From a gamma proteobacterium NOR5-3 (GTDB lineage Bacteria; Pseudomonadota; Gammaproteobacteria; Pseudomonadales; Halieaceae): DNA of 64,000 nucleotides. The DNA lies in the NCBI GenBank assembly GCA_000158155.1, contig DS999409.1, positions 171,257 through 235,256 of the forward strand, given 5' to 3'. Each line of letters opens with the position of its first letter. The first letter of the stretch is position 1. Position numbers and translations under genes: made by a program. Below the pieces are notes generated by a model. That model saw only the letters and a program-made list of their open reading frames with translations. It did no database searches and had not been told where the DNA came from. Shown here in pieces: positions 26,364 through 36,400 of this stretch.

Positions 26364-27341
26364 TCACTTGGGGATACCCTTGCGACTCTTTTTAGCCAAT
26401 GTTTGAGAAGGCTTTTCACCGTATGCAGCCTGATACTCGTTCGCGAAGCGCCCAAGGTGATTGAAGCCACAGCTGTGTGCGATGGCCGTTACCGATTCTT
26501 CTCTGCTTTCTCTCAGCAGTTTGTGCGCCATTTCGAGCCTGCGAGTTAAGACCAGCCTCATGGGGCTCATGCCTCTTGCAGCGGACGTGGCTTTGGCCAG
26601 CGCGTGGGCGCCCACTCCTGAAACAGCAGTTAGAGCCTCAAGGTCAATAGTTTGACTGAGGTGATTGTCGATCCAATTTTCGAGCGATGTCACACGACTA
26701 CGACGTCTTGGGCTCAATGGCTTCACTCCCGCCTGGCGTACGATGGCTGCGGCGAGCCAAGCCGTGATGTCTTGCTCCAGTGTTTTTGCCGCGACACGTC
26801 TTTGCGAATCAGCCGAGTCGGCCACTGTACCAAGAAGCACATTCCTGATAGACAGGAGTTTGTTAACCTCGCTTCTGGAGAGCCTGATCTCGCATGCTAC
26901 GAGTCCAGAGTGGCCCCTGCGGCCGGGCCATATCTCGTCGATTTCACGCAGCAGTAGGTCCGCATCAAGGGTAATGGATACGCCTGTACCTCCGAGATTG
27001 CTGAGAGTGTAGGTATGGTTGGGTGGGAGCACCAGAAGCTGGTCGGGCGATGTTGCAAGAGTCTGACATCCGATCCGATAATTAGAGCTGTGGTTTATCG
27101 GTAGGTGCAGGGATACCGTTGAGCAGCTGGATGTGGCGCGAATAACTTGAGCGCCGGTAGCCGTCGAAGCTGTATAACCCAGGGTGTTGGTTCTCCCTGC
27201 TTCAACACTCCAGTTAAACTGTGTTTTATTTTGGAGCGTACGGCTGTGATCGCCGGCTCTTATCGCAACGAATTCGCGGACCTCATCGAGATCGGAAGAT
27301 GAAAAGACCAGGTCGAAGTTAAGGTCTTTCTGAGATGTCAC
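26364..27341 (-). CDS. AraC-family transcriptional regulator
   Basis: The 325-residue product has a C-terminal AraC/XylS DNA-binding region: two helix-turn-helix units around DLEALTAVSGVGAHALAKAT and ESVTAIAHSCGFNHLGRFAN, then EYQAAYGEKPSQTL, the usual family tail. The N-terminal 200 residues form a cupin-like sensor (LVLPPNHTYTLSNLGG), reminiscent of AraC regulators with the AraC-binding-like domain 'FDLVFSSSDLDEVREFV' seen in many ring-hydroxylation and stress regulators. The ligand is unknown. It is divergent from the cadherin-like giant gene, and the shared 319-bp intergenic region carries a perfect inverted repeat at 27440-27458, so it could control that gene and itself. Its 3' end abuts an IS-end-like GGGTACTGACAAGTCA. 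Confidence 0.85.
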   Translation of the reverse strand: MTSQKDLNFDLVFSSSDLDEVREFVAIRAGDHSRTLQNKTQFNWSVEAGRTNTLGYTASTATGAQVIRATSSCSTVSLHLPINHSSNYRIGCQTLATSPDQLLVLPPNHTYTLSNLGGTGVSITLDADLLLREIDEIWPGRRGHSGLVACEIRLSRSEVNKLLSIRNVLLGTVADSADSQRRVAAKTLEQDITAWLAAAIVRQAGVKPLSPRRRSRVTSLENWIDNHLSQTIDLEALTAVSGVGAHALAKATSAARGMSPMRLVLTRRLEMAHKLLRESREESVTAIAHSCGFNHLGRFANEYQAAYGEKPSQTLAKKSRKGIPK

Positions 27342-27439
27342 GAGTCGAACCTCCGAGGCTACGCGTTAGTCGCCTGCTCCTACTCCTATGACTGGGTAGA
27401 GACATTTTAGCGTACAACCAAGCGCTGAAAAGACTCAAA

Positions 27440-27458
27440 ATCGGATAGCGCATCCGAT
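27440..27458. promoter_or_regulatory. perfect inverted repeat in the divergent AraC/cadherin promoter region
   Basis: ATCGGAT-AGCGC-ATCCGAT has 7-bp arms and a 5-bp spacer. It lies 100 bp upstream of the AraC gene start and about 200 bp upstream of the cadherin-like gene. It could be an operator, but AraC proteins more often bind direct repeats, so the link is uncertain. The rest of 27342-27660 contains no gene. Confidence 0.35.
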
Positions 27459-27660
27459 GAGAGCTGTTAAGCTCAGACGTTGGTATTTATTCATCCTTTT
27501 ACATTCAATATTCTGGTCAGTTCGCAGCCTGGTTTTTGATAGCATCGTTAATGTCATCTGGCGTGTTCGGTCAAACGTAGTCTCCTTGAGGCTTGATTGA
27601 TTTCATTAAGCACGTTGCGAAAAAAACAGTTTGTCTTGAAATAGCTGATGCGGATTAAAA

Positions 27661-30600
27661 ATGATAGCCCGATTTTCGATAGCAACTGCCCTGTTCGTTT
27701 GGTCTGTGGCCGCAACTGCGCAGATGCAGATAACTTTCGAACAGGTAACGCCAACGTCCGTGAAAGTTGCGGCAGTTGGCTCGCTCGATATCCCTGGTCC
27801 ACCCGCTACGGGGAGTCCCACCCTCTCGCCAACCATAGACTATGCCAGTCCCACAAAGTACACCTACGTGGTTGGCGCCCTGACTACCAGTCAACAGGTC
27901 GATAGTTACCAGCTGCCGTTTACTACAGAGGAATTTTTTCAACGCGATCCCGCCGCCAGTCAGCCTGCGCTCAGCAGCGACGGAGCGCCATTTGGATTCG
28001 CAAACATCTTCACTTTTGGAACCCTCTATGTGCCTCAAGGGTATTCTTCTGGGGGCGTAATTTTTGGGAGTTCAACCTTCCCCGGCACACTTGGCGACCT
28101 GAATTTAATCGCGGGCGATTTCGATTTCGTTTACGGAGCAGGCGGCGGCTCCAGGACAATCACGGTTGTTGTTCCCGGCAACTCAGTCGGGGGAACAGTC
28201 ACCGGGCTAACCGGCTCGCTGAGATTGCAGAATAACGGCACCGACGACCTGATCGTAAGTCGCAGCCTCAATCCGAATGTACCGTTTTCTTTCCCAACAA
28301 AATTGGTGGTTGGTGACGCCTATGCGGTCACCGTTGCCACCCAGCCAGTCGGCCAGTTTTGCTCGGTCACAAACGGCGGCAGCGGCACCATGGCCAGCTC
28401 AGACATCACCAGCGTGCAGATCAACTGCGTGGCCGGCAACACGGCGCCGGTTGCGCAAAATGACACCTACAGCACATCGCAGGACACAACCCTGATCGTG
28501 CCGGTTTCTCAGGGTCTGCTGGTGAATGACGGTGATGCGGAGAGAGATCCGCTGACGCTGACCAAGGTGGACGATCCGACGGGTGGCACAGTCACGGCCC
28601 TGGACAATGACGGGTCGTTTACTTATGTCCCGAACCCCGGCTTCTTCGGTACAGACTCCTTCACCTACCAGTTGAATGACGGTGCCCTGAACAGCAACAA
28701 AGCAACGGTGCAAATCACCGTGAACGAGGTCAACCAGGCTCCGGTAGCCAATGACGACAGCTACAGTACGCCGCAGGACACGGATTTGTTCGTTGTTATT
28801 TCGCAGAACAGTGTGCTCAGCAATGACCTCGATCCAGACGGCGACACGCTGACACCCGCCAAGGTATCCGACCCCGCGAATGGCACACTCAGTGCCGACA
28901 TTTCTGGTGCTGGGTTCTTTATCTACACGCCTAACAGTGGCTTCTTCGGAACGGACTCCTTCACCTACCGGGTAAATGATGGCGCCCTGAACAGCAACGT
29001 GGCCACGGTGACTATCACCGTCAACCCAGCCAACCGAGCGCCGATCGCCGGCGACGACAACTACAGCACCTCGGAGGACACAACCCTGAGCGTGCCAGTT
29101 TTCCAGGGCCTGCTGCTCAATGATGGTGATCCGGACGGAGACATTACGACGGTGGCGACGGTATCTAATCCCACCAGAGGCACGCTCTCTTCCCTGAACG
29201 ATGATGGCTCGTTCACTTATGTTCCCAACCCGGGCACCTCGGGTCCTGATTCTTTCACCTATCAGTTGAGCGACGGCGCCCTGGACAGCAACGTGGCCAC
29301 GGTGAATATCACCGTGAACGCGGTCAACGACGCCCCGGTGGCCAACAACGACAGCTACACCATGACGCAGGGAAGCTTCCTGGCGCTACTGCCGGACAAA
29401 GGTACGCTGGCAAACGACTCGGACCCGGACGGAGACATCCTGACCATGCCGGTGACCAATCAGCCCATGAACGGTCACCTGTCGCCCGCAGCCAATGGCA
29501 GCTTCATTTATACGCCCGACCCAACCTTCAGCGGCGTTGACAGCTTCACGTACCTGGCGACTGACGGTTCCCTGCTCAGCAACACGGCCACGGTGCAGAT
29601 CACGGTCAACCGGATCAACCTGCCGCCGGTGGCCAATAACGACGTCTACGCAACGCCGCAGGATACGCCGCTGACCGTGGCTGACGCCGGGGTTCTCGGC
29701 AACGACATCGATCCGGAGGGCAATGCACTGCGGATTTCCACCATTGAAACCCAGCCGGCCAACGGCCAGCTGTCGCCCAGCCTGCAGGGCGGGTTCACCT
29801 ACACCCCCAACGCTGGATTCAGCGGCACGGACAGCTTCTCCTACCGCGCCTCGGACAACCAGTTGGACAGTAACCTCGCGACGGTCCAGATCGCGGTCAA
29901 TGCGGTGAACCGTCCGCCGATCGCCGGCGACGACAGCTATAGCACATCGCGAGACACCACTCTGACCGTGCCAGGATTCCAGGGGCTGTTGCTCAATGAC
30001 GCTGACCCAGACGGCGATACTTTGACGGTGGTCAAGGTATCTGATCCGGCGAATGGCACGCTGATTGCCCTGAACGACGATGGTTCGTTTATCTATGTCC
30101 CGGATCCGAACTTCTCCGGTCCGGACTCGTTCACCTACCAGTTGAACGACGGCCCCCCGGGTCTGGGTCTGGGCAGCAACTTTGCCACCGTGAACATCAC
30201 CGTCAACGCAGTCAATCGCGCGCCGGTGGCCAACAACGACAGCTACAGCATGACGCAGGGAAGCTTCCTGGCGCTACTGCCGGACAAGGGTACGCTGGCC
30301 AACGACTCGGACCCGGACGGAGACATCCTGACCATGCCGGTGACCAACCAGCCCATGAACGGTCACCTGTCGCCCGCAGCCAATGGGAGCTTCATTTATA
30401 CCCCCGACCCCACCTTCAGCGGAGTTGACAGCTTCACGTACCAGGCCACTGACGGTTCCCTGCTCAGCAACGCGGCCACGGTGCAGATCACGGTCAATGC
30501 GATCAACCTGCCGCCAGTGGCCAATGGCGACGTCTACGCCACGCCGCAGGATACGCCGCTGACCGTGCCTACTCCTGGGATTCTGGGCAATGACGCTGAC

Positions 30601-31791
30601 CCGGAGGGCAATGCACTGCAGCTCGCCAACATTGTTACGCAGCCTGCCAACGGCCAACTGTCGCCCAGCAGCCTGGCGGGCGGGTTTACCTACACCCCCA
30701 ACGCTGGATTCAACGGCAGGGACAGCTTTTTTTACCAGGCGTCGGACGGTCAATTGAATAGCAACATTGCTAACGTGCAGATCACGGTGACACCCTCGAG
30801 CGCAAATCTGCCGCCGGTAGCCAATGGCGACATCTACTCGACGCCGCGGGATACGGTGCTGAACGTGGCGGCCCTCGCCGGGGTGCTGAGCAATGACTCC
30901 GACCCGGAGGGCCATGCACTGACGGTTACGGTTACCCGCCGACCGATGAACGGCATTCTGACGGCGAACCCGGACGGTAGTTTCAGTTATAGACCGAACG
31001 TGGGATTCAGTGGTACTGATAACTTCGCTTACAGGGATAGCGACGGGGCCGACAACAGCAACATCGCAACGGTGCAGATCACCGTAACGGCGGCGAACCT
31101 ACCGCCGGTGGCCAATGGCGACCTTTTCGCCATTCCGCAGGGTACGGTGCTGAACGTTGCGGCGCCTGGTGTTTTGGCCAATGACGCCGACCCGGAGGGG
31201 CACGCACTGACGGTCACCGTGACCAGCCAGCCGATGAACGGCACGCTGGCCAAGAATCCGAATGGCGGATTCAGCTATACGCCGGACGCCGGCTTCAGCG
31301 GTACCGACTCCTACAGATATACGGCCAATGACGGCGCCCTAGATAGCAATGAGGCAACAGTACAGATCACGGTGACGGCGGCTGCGGCTAACCTTCCCCC
31401 GGTGGCGAATGGCGACGCCTACACCACCCCGCAAGATACGCTGCTGCCTGTGCCTGCGCCCGGGGTGCTCGCCAATGACTCTGACCCCGAGGGCCATGCC
31501 CTGACGGTAACGGTTACCAGTCAGCCAGCGAATGGCGCGTTAGCAAAGAATCCTAACGGCAGCTTCAGCTACGTGCCGAATGCCGGGTTTATCGGCACGG
31601 ATACCTATACTTACACGGTTAGTGACGGTCCGCTCACCAGCAATCAGACCAGCGTAAGCATCACCGTGACTCGGGCAGCGGCAAGTCAAGCCGTTCCCGT
31701 CCCGGCACTCGGGTGGCCGGCGTTGCCGCTTCTGATGTTTATGACCGTGGTCGTAGGTGCCTATTCGGCACAGAGTCGTGTTCGGAGCTAG
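27661..31791 (+). CDS. giant secreted cadherin-like tandem-repeat protein with C-terminal anchor
   Basis: The product has 1376 residues. A signal peptide MIARFSIATALFVWSVAATA is followed by a unique domain of about 235 residues (to residue 258), then eleven cadherin-like/VCBS-type repeats of about 95 residues (259-1336). Consensus: 'PVAxxDxYsTxxDTxL', 'LxNDxDpdGDxLT', 'GSFTYxPNpGFxGtDSFtY' and 'SNxATVxITVN'. Acidic NDxDxDGD motifs in each repeat are calcium-binding candidates. Repeats 3-5 and 6-8 form a duplicated three-repeat block (see the repeat feature at 29041-30792). The C-terminus VPVPALGWPALPLLMFMTVV then SAQSRVRS is an IPTL-like anchor, less canonical than the others. Function is likely adhesion. 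It is read away from the AraC gene. Confidence 0.85.
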   Translation: MIARFSIATALFVWSVAATAQMQITFEQVTPTSVKVAAVGSLDIPGPPATGSPTLSPTIDYASPTKYTYVVGALTTSQQVDSYQLPFTTEEFFQRDPAASQPALSSDGAPFGFANIFTFGTLYVPQGYSSGGVIFGSSTFPGTLGDLNLIAGDFDFVYGAGGGSRTITVVVPGNSVGGTVTGLTGSLRLQNNGTDDLIVSRSLNPNVPFSFPTKLVVGDAYAVTVATQPVGQFCSVTNGGSGTMASSDITSVQINCVAGNTAPVAQNDTYSTSQDTTLIVPVSQGLLVNDGDAERDPLTLTKVDDPTGGTVTALDNDGSFTYVPNPGFFGTDSFTYQLNDGALNSNKATVQITVNEVNQAPVANDDSYSTPQDTDLFVVISQNSVLSNDLDPDGDTLTPAKVSDPANGTLSADISGAGFFIYTPNSGFFGTDSFTYRVNDGALNSNVATVTITVNPANRAPIAGDDNYSTSEDTTLSVPVFQGLLLNDGDPDGDITTVATVSNPTRGTLSSLNDDGSFTYVPNPGTSGPDSFTYQLSDGALDSNVATVNITVNAVNDAPVANNDSYTMTQGSFLALLPDKGTLANDSDPDGDILTMPVTNQPMNGHLSPAANGSFIYTPDPTFSGVDSFTYLATDGSLLSNTATVQITVNRINLPPVANNDVYATPQDTPLTVADAGVLGNDIDPEGNALRISTIETQPANGQLSPSLQGGFTYTPNAGFSGTDSFSYRASDNQLDSNLATVQIAVNAVNRPPIAGDDSYSTSRDTTLTVPGFQGLLLNDADPDGDTLTVVKVSDPANGTLIALNDDGSFIYVPDPNFSGPDSFTYQLNDGPPGLGLGSNFATVNITVNAVNRAPVANNDSYSMTQGSFLALLPDKGTLANDSDPDGDILTMPVTNQPMNGHLSPAANGSFIYTPDPTFSGVDSFTYQATDGSLLSNAATVQITVNAINLPPVANGDVYATPQDTPLTVPTPGILGNDADPEGNALQLANIVTQPANGQLSPSSLAGGFTYTPNAGFNGRDSFFYQASDGQLNSNIANVQITVTPSSANLPPVANGDIYSTPRDTVLNVAALAGVLSNDSDPEGHALTVTVTRRPMNGILTANPDGSFSYRPNVGFSGTDNFAYRDSDGADNSNIATVQITVTAANLPPVANGDLFAIPQGTVLNVAAPGVLANDADPEGHALTVTVTSQPMNGTLAKNPNGGFSYTPDAGFSGTDSYRYTANDGALDSNEATVQITVTAAAANLPPVANGDAYTTPQDTLLPVPAPGVLANDSDPEGHALTVTVTSQPANGALAKNPNGSFSYVPNAGFIGTDTYTYTVSDGPLTSNQTSVSITVTRAAASQAVPVPALGWPALPLLMFMTVVVGAYSAQSRVRS
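29041..30792 (+). repeat. three-domain block duplicated in tandem (period about 876-888 bp)
   Basis: CCGATCGCCGGCGACGAC occurs at 29041 and again at 29917 (period 876). ATGACGCAGGGAAGCTTCC occurs at 29362 and 30250 (period 888, because of a 12-bp insert encoding extra PGLGLG-type residues). DNA identity between the two fourth/seventh domains is very high over about 250 bp, whereas other repeats have diverged. Copy one is about 29041-29916 and copy two about 29917-30792. Confidence 0.8.
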
Positions 31792-31824
31792 GGCGCTTGA
31801 TCGTTAAGAGGGCATTTGGGCTCA

Positions 31825-31914
31825 GGCTCTACATCATAAGCGGGAGACACTGGGGCTCATTAAACTGAATTTGCGGAAACGGTTTGAGGTCGGACACCCG
31901 ATGTCTCACGCAAG
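31825..31914 (+). repeat. dispersed about 90-bp repeat, copy A
   Basis: The core is GGGGCTCATTAAACTGAATT, then TGCGGAAACGG and CCGATGTCTCACGCA. Copies B (33106-33194) and C (61642-61730) have the same order and orientation. The ATG in the last part opens MSHARITL, similar to starts of RAYT/IS200-like transposases, so these may be 5' remnants of such genes. Copies A and B bracket the META gene. Confidence 0.65.
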
Positions 31915-32047
31915 AATTACATTAGCCCTCCCGAGCCGGGATTAAACCGACCTATTGGCGCACCCTAAAGCACACGCGTCAGGGCAAGCAGTTGGCGACC
32001 TTCGGGACATGCCCCGGATCGCGGTGTTGGGCGCTTAGGACTTGTAT

Positions 32048-33049
32048 CTATTTCCGGGTAGCCCAGGGTGGCTGCGAAAAAGCCCGTGCTTCGTCATCGC
32101 TGCCTGCAGGCATGAAGTCGTGACGCTGGTCATCGCTGAAGTACTCCCAAAAAGACGCTTCCAGCGTTGTCGATTGAATGTTGAATAGTTCGGCATCGCG
32201 CGCCTGCTTCAGTAATGCCGCGTAGGCGTCCAATGGTTCTGGCCCCAGCTGCTGGTAGATAACTCGACCACCGTATTGCTCGTACAGGGATTTGTTTATC
32301 TTCCACTGGCGTATGACCGCCTCTGCAAGGCGCTGCTCCATGTTGTCTTCCTCAATCTGCTCCCGTGGCGTGAGAGCCGACCGCTGCGCATAGTTGTCAC
32401 CCAATGCGTCCCGCAGCTGCCGATCCTTTCGCTGCAGATACTCGTTGATCTCGGCCTCGCTCACCGACATGCCGTAGGCCACCGCATAGGCATCAAACAG
32501 CCGCGACAGGATGATGCTGCGCAGTGCGTCGGGATCGCGGGTAGTCAGGGAGAGCGAGCCAATAACAGCGCTGGATTCCGCTGTGGGTGCCGGAGCAAAC
32601 TCCATGATAGAGCCGTCCGCCATGGTGGCGAGATAAAGGCGATGATCCTGATACACATAGCTTCGTACCCAGCCGAGGTCACTCAGATAGCGCTCGGAGA
32701 TGGAGTCCGGACCACAGACAGCGAGAGTACTTGCAAGTTCGGATAACTGCAGCTTCGGTGGGTCCCAGACGCTGACAGTTCCGAAGGCGCGATTGCAGCC
32801 CGCCGATGCGCTGATTGCGCCATCGACAGAAAACTGCAGCGTGTAGGTGGCGTCGGCCTCGGGCTGGTAAAGCGAATCGTCCATGGATGTGATTCTGATT
32901 AGCTGCCAGGCGGTACCCGACAAATCGCTTAGGGGCGCATCGCTTAGCGCATCAGCAATCGCCGTTTGCGTCCCACTTCCCTCGGATGACGCGGCTCCCG
33001 CAAATCCCATTGTGAACAGGAGTAGGGCGGCAATCAGTACTGGCTGCAT
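32048..33049 (-). CDS. periplasmic META (HslJ-like) domain protein with SurA-like C-terminal helices
   Basis: The 333-residue product starts MQPVLIAALLLFTMGFAGAA, a signal peptide. The META/HslJ-like domain spans about 43-150: LSGTAWQLIRITSMDD, SVDGAISASAGCNRAFGTVS, and Cys at CNRAF and VCGPDS. In HslJ-type domains these form a beta sandwich. The C-terminal 170 residues are helical with RSIILSRLFDAYAVAYGMSV then SEAEINEYLQRKD, similar to the N-terminal chaperone region of SurA/parvulin proteins; no parvulin PPIase motif is present. It is probably a periplasmic stress or assembly factor. It is transcribed leftward, opposite to its neighbours, and is bracketed by two direct copies of a dispersed repeat, as if it moved as a unit. 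Confidence 0.72.
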   Translation of the reverse strand: MQPVLIAALLLFTMGFAGAASSEGSGTQTAIADALSDAPLSDLSGTAWQLIRITSMDDSLYQPEADATYTLQFSVDGAISASAGCNRAFGTVSVWDPPKLQLSELASTLAVCGPDSISERYLSDLGWVRSYVYQDHRLYLATMADGSIMEFAPAPTAESSAVIGSLSLTTRDPDALRSIILSRLFDAYAVAYGMSVSEAEINEYLQRKDRQLRDALGDNYAQRSALTPREQIEEDNMEQRLAEAVIRQWKINKSLYEQYGGRVIYQQLGPEPLDAYAALLKQARDAELFNIQSTTLEASFWEYFSDDQRHDFMPAGSDDEARAFSQPPWATRK

Positions 33050-33105
33050 AGAAACCTCCGGTGATACGTTTTACACCCGGTCCGTTGCCGTCAACAACAT
33101 CGAAG

Positions 33106-33194
33106 GGCCCTTTATCATTTACGGGGAACACCGAGGCTCATTAAACTGAATTTACGCAAATGGTTTCAGGTCTAACCCCGATACTCTATGCAAA
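33106..33194 (+). repeat. dispersed about 90-bp repeat, copy B
   Basis: It matches copy A with several substitutions (ACGGGGAACACCGAGGCTCA, then TTAAACTGAATTTACGC). It is the most diverged copy, so probably the oldest. It lies upstream of the META gene start on the opposite strand and within the 378-bp gap 33050-33427, which otherwise holds only the upstream region of the next gene. Confidence 0.6.
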
Positions 33195-33427
33195 GTGTAC
33201 CCCCGACCCGCAGTGGGCTAGCGATCTTCATTAAAAAGCTATAAAAAAATCTGAGTATGTCGGCGCATAGGGTACAAATTTCGGCACTTGGAGGGCCCTA
33301 CGGATGCCCTGGGAGGAGAGTAAACGCCTGGAGAGCCTTCCCTTGTTTATGGGTATGATGAGCTACTAAATTTCCAATACTGGGAACGGTAGATAGGTTA
33401 ACCGGCCGGAGTCTCTGGGAGCAGTCG

Positions 33428-36400
33428 ATGTTCGCGCGCTTTTTCTGCATTGTTATTTCTGTGGCTTTGTCTGCGGCGGCCTTGGCGGCCCCCAGTCCTC
33501 GTTTCACAAACCTTGAGCTGGAAAGTTTCCCCAACCCGGCTGTCGCCGGCGAAGAGCTGACCTTTCGCCTGACCGCGACCCGCGGGCAGACGGCTTGTCC
33601 CCGTGTCGTCCTTAGCCTGAACCTACCCCCTGGCGTGACCTTTGTCGACGCACCAGCCGGGGGCAGTGAGAGTGGTGGGGTCGTGACCTGGGATCGATTC
33701 ACCCTGCCCTCGAACAAGACGGTCACGCGTACCGCCACGGTGCGAGTGCCCACCTCGGTGAGCGGCAGTGGTCTTTCTGCAACCGCTTCGCTGTCGGGTA
33801 GCCGCTGTTCAGCTGGTGATTCCCCACCAAGCGTACCGGTGGATCCTCCGGTCGCGCTGCCGGTCGTGACGCTTTCCAAAACCGCATCCGTAGACGTCGC
33901 CGAGCCCGGTGAGACCTTCAGCTACACCCTCCGCTACGCCAATGAGGGCGAGGGGCTGGCTACCGGCGTGGCGATTACCGACACGCTTCCGGCCGGCACG
34001 CAGTTTGTCTCGGCATCGAGCGGCGGAACCCACGCCGGGGGCACGGTCACCTGGGATATCGGCGATATAGAGCCCAACACCGGCGGGTCGGTGGTTGTGG
34101 AGGTCGAGTTGGGCGCGGTGGCTGACGGCGCCGTGCTCTCGAACGGGGCGCAGCTCGCCAGCAATGAGGTGCCCGTCGTTGACGCCGACCCTGTCGACGT
34201 GACCGTGACCACCAACCCGGTTCTGTCCCTGCAGATGACCGCGGCCGAAGACACCGTGGATGCTGGCGGTTTCGCCGTGTTTACGCTCAGCTACGAAAAC
34301 ATCGGCACGGGCGTTGCAACGGGGCTAGTATTGGAGAACACACTGCCCGCTGGACTCACGCTGGTCAGTGATAGTGGCAACGCCCAGGTAACGGGGTCCG
34401 TGGTGACCTGGATGCTGCCTGATCTGCCTGCGGGGCAGGGCGGGTCGGTCACCGTGACAGCGTCAGTGGATACACCCGTCGCGGACGCCACAGAACTCAT
34501 CAATGCGGCGACGCTTTCCTTTGACCAGGGCTCCCCCGACAGCGCCGATGCTCTCGTCACCGTCGTCAGCGGCCCGGCTCTGGAGATTGAAAAAACCGCT
34601 TCGGCGGACGTGGTCGAGGCGGGTGGAACGCTAAGCTACACGCTGACCTACCGCAACATCGGTTTTGACGTCGCTACGCCACTGATTGTGGTGGACGACC
34701 TGCCCAACGAGACTCAGTTTGTCTCCGCATCCCCGGCTCCGGATTCGGTTTCCAACGGAATTGCGCTCTGGTCCCTGGGCGACCTGCCCGCGGGGGGCGA
34801 GGGGTCGATCATTGTCACCGTCTCCGTCGACAGCCCGCTGCCCAACGGCACGGAGCTTCTCAATGCGGCCTATGCCATCGCCAACGGCGTCCCCGATCCC
34901 GCCAGTGACGCCCTGACAACCCTCGTGGTCAGCGAGCCGGTGCTGGAAATCAGCAAGGAGGCATCGGTGCAGGACGTGCTGCCCGGAGATACGCTCACCT
35001 ACACGATCCGCTACGGCAATGCGGGTACCGACGTCGCCCCCAACGCTGTAATACTCGATCTATTGCCTGACGACGTCACGTTCGTTTCGGCATCCGGGGG
35101 CGGCAACTACGTGGCCTCATCCAACAGTGTAGGCTGGGGCCTCGGTGATCTGGACGCGGGTGTGCAAGGGTCGCAGACCGTTAAGGTTCAGGTGAAGGAC
35201 CCCCTGCCGGATGGAACCAGGCTGGTCAATATCTCGGCCATCCTGGCGAACGGCGCGCAAGATCAAACCGCACTGTCTTCGGTTAATGTCAGCAGTAACC
35301 CGGACCTGGAGCTAACCGTAAACAGCAACCCGGCTTCCGTGGTGTCAGCGGGTGAATCCGTGAGCTACACCCTGCGGCTGGCTAATCGCGGTAGCGACAC
35401 GGCTCAGAACGTTACCATCGTGGATCAACTGTCGCCAGGCAGCGCGCCATCGGCGATCAGCCCGACAGGCAGCTATGACAGCACGGCGAACACGATTATC
35501 TGGCAGATCCCGAGTCTTGCACCGGGAGCTGCGCAGGCTTTCGATTACACCATCCCCGTTGCGGTCGGTACCAGTAACGGCACCGAGCTTGTCAATACAG
35601 CCTCGGCGGTAGCCGACAATGCGCCAAACGTCTCTGCCGTCTCCGTGGTGGAGGTCACCAGCAGTCCGCGCCTTTCCCTGGCCCTGACGGGACCAGCAAA
35701 TGCCTCGGCGGGCGATAGCCTGACCTACACTCTTTCTTACGAGAACACGGGTAACGCCGCGGCGGCCGATGCGTCGCTCGCGAGCCCCCTGGTACCGCCT
35801 CTGACCTTCGTCTCAGCTTCTGCCGGAGGCAGCGAGGCAGGTTCGGTGGTCAACTGGGATCTCGGTGTCATACCGGCCGGAGGCTCGGGGTCCGTTGAAC
35901 TGGTGCTGCAGGTGCCGGCCGGTACGCCGGGCAGTACCAGCCTCGTTGCCAAGGCGAGCCTGGGTGCTTCGGGGGCTGCTCCGATCAGCGATTCGCTTAC
36001 GACCAAGCTGAAGAGTCAGGCGGAACTTGAGGTCAGGATAAAGGCAGCGCCGGATCCGGTATCGGCGGGCGACAATGTCGTCTTCGACATTACCGCTTCG
36101 AACGTAGGCAACGCCGACGCGACTTCAGTGCAGCTCGAGGCCACCGTGCCCCCTTCCTCCGGTTTTGTTGTTGCCAGCGATGGTGGCTTTTATGACAACA
36201 CCACGGAGTTAGTGCAGTGGACCATTGGAACGCTGCCGGCTGGCGATACGCTTACGCGTTCCTTTACCGTTTCTGCGCCCGCTCCGGGCGGGGCACCGGA
36301 CGGCACAAGCCTGGCGAGCCTTGTCAGTCTCGATGCTGACAACGCGGCTGCGGTCTCCGACGCTGCCAAGGTTCGGGTCTCGAGTAGCCCGCTGGTATTT

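Noticed and set aside
29041-30792. Long-period repeats considered as a CRISPR or satellite array
   Set aside because: The 876-888 bp period follows protein domain boundaries in one open frame, so they are coding repeats.
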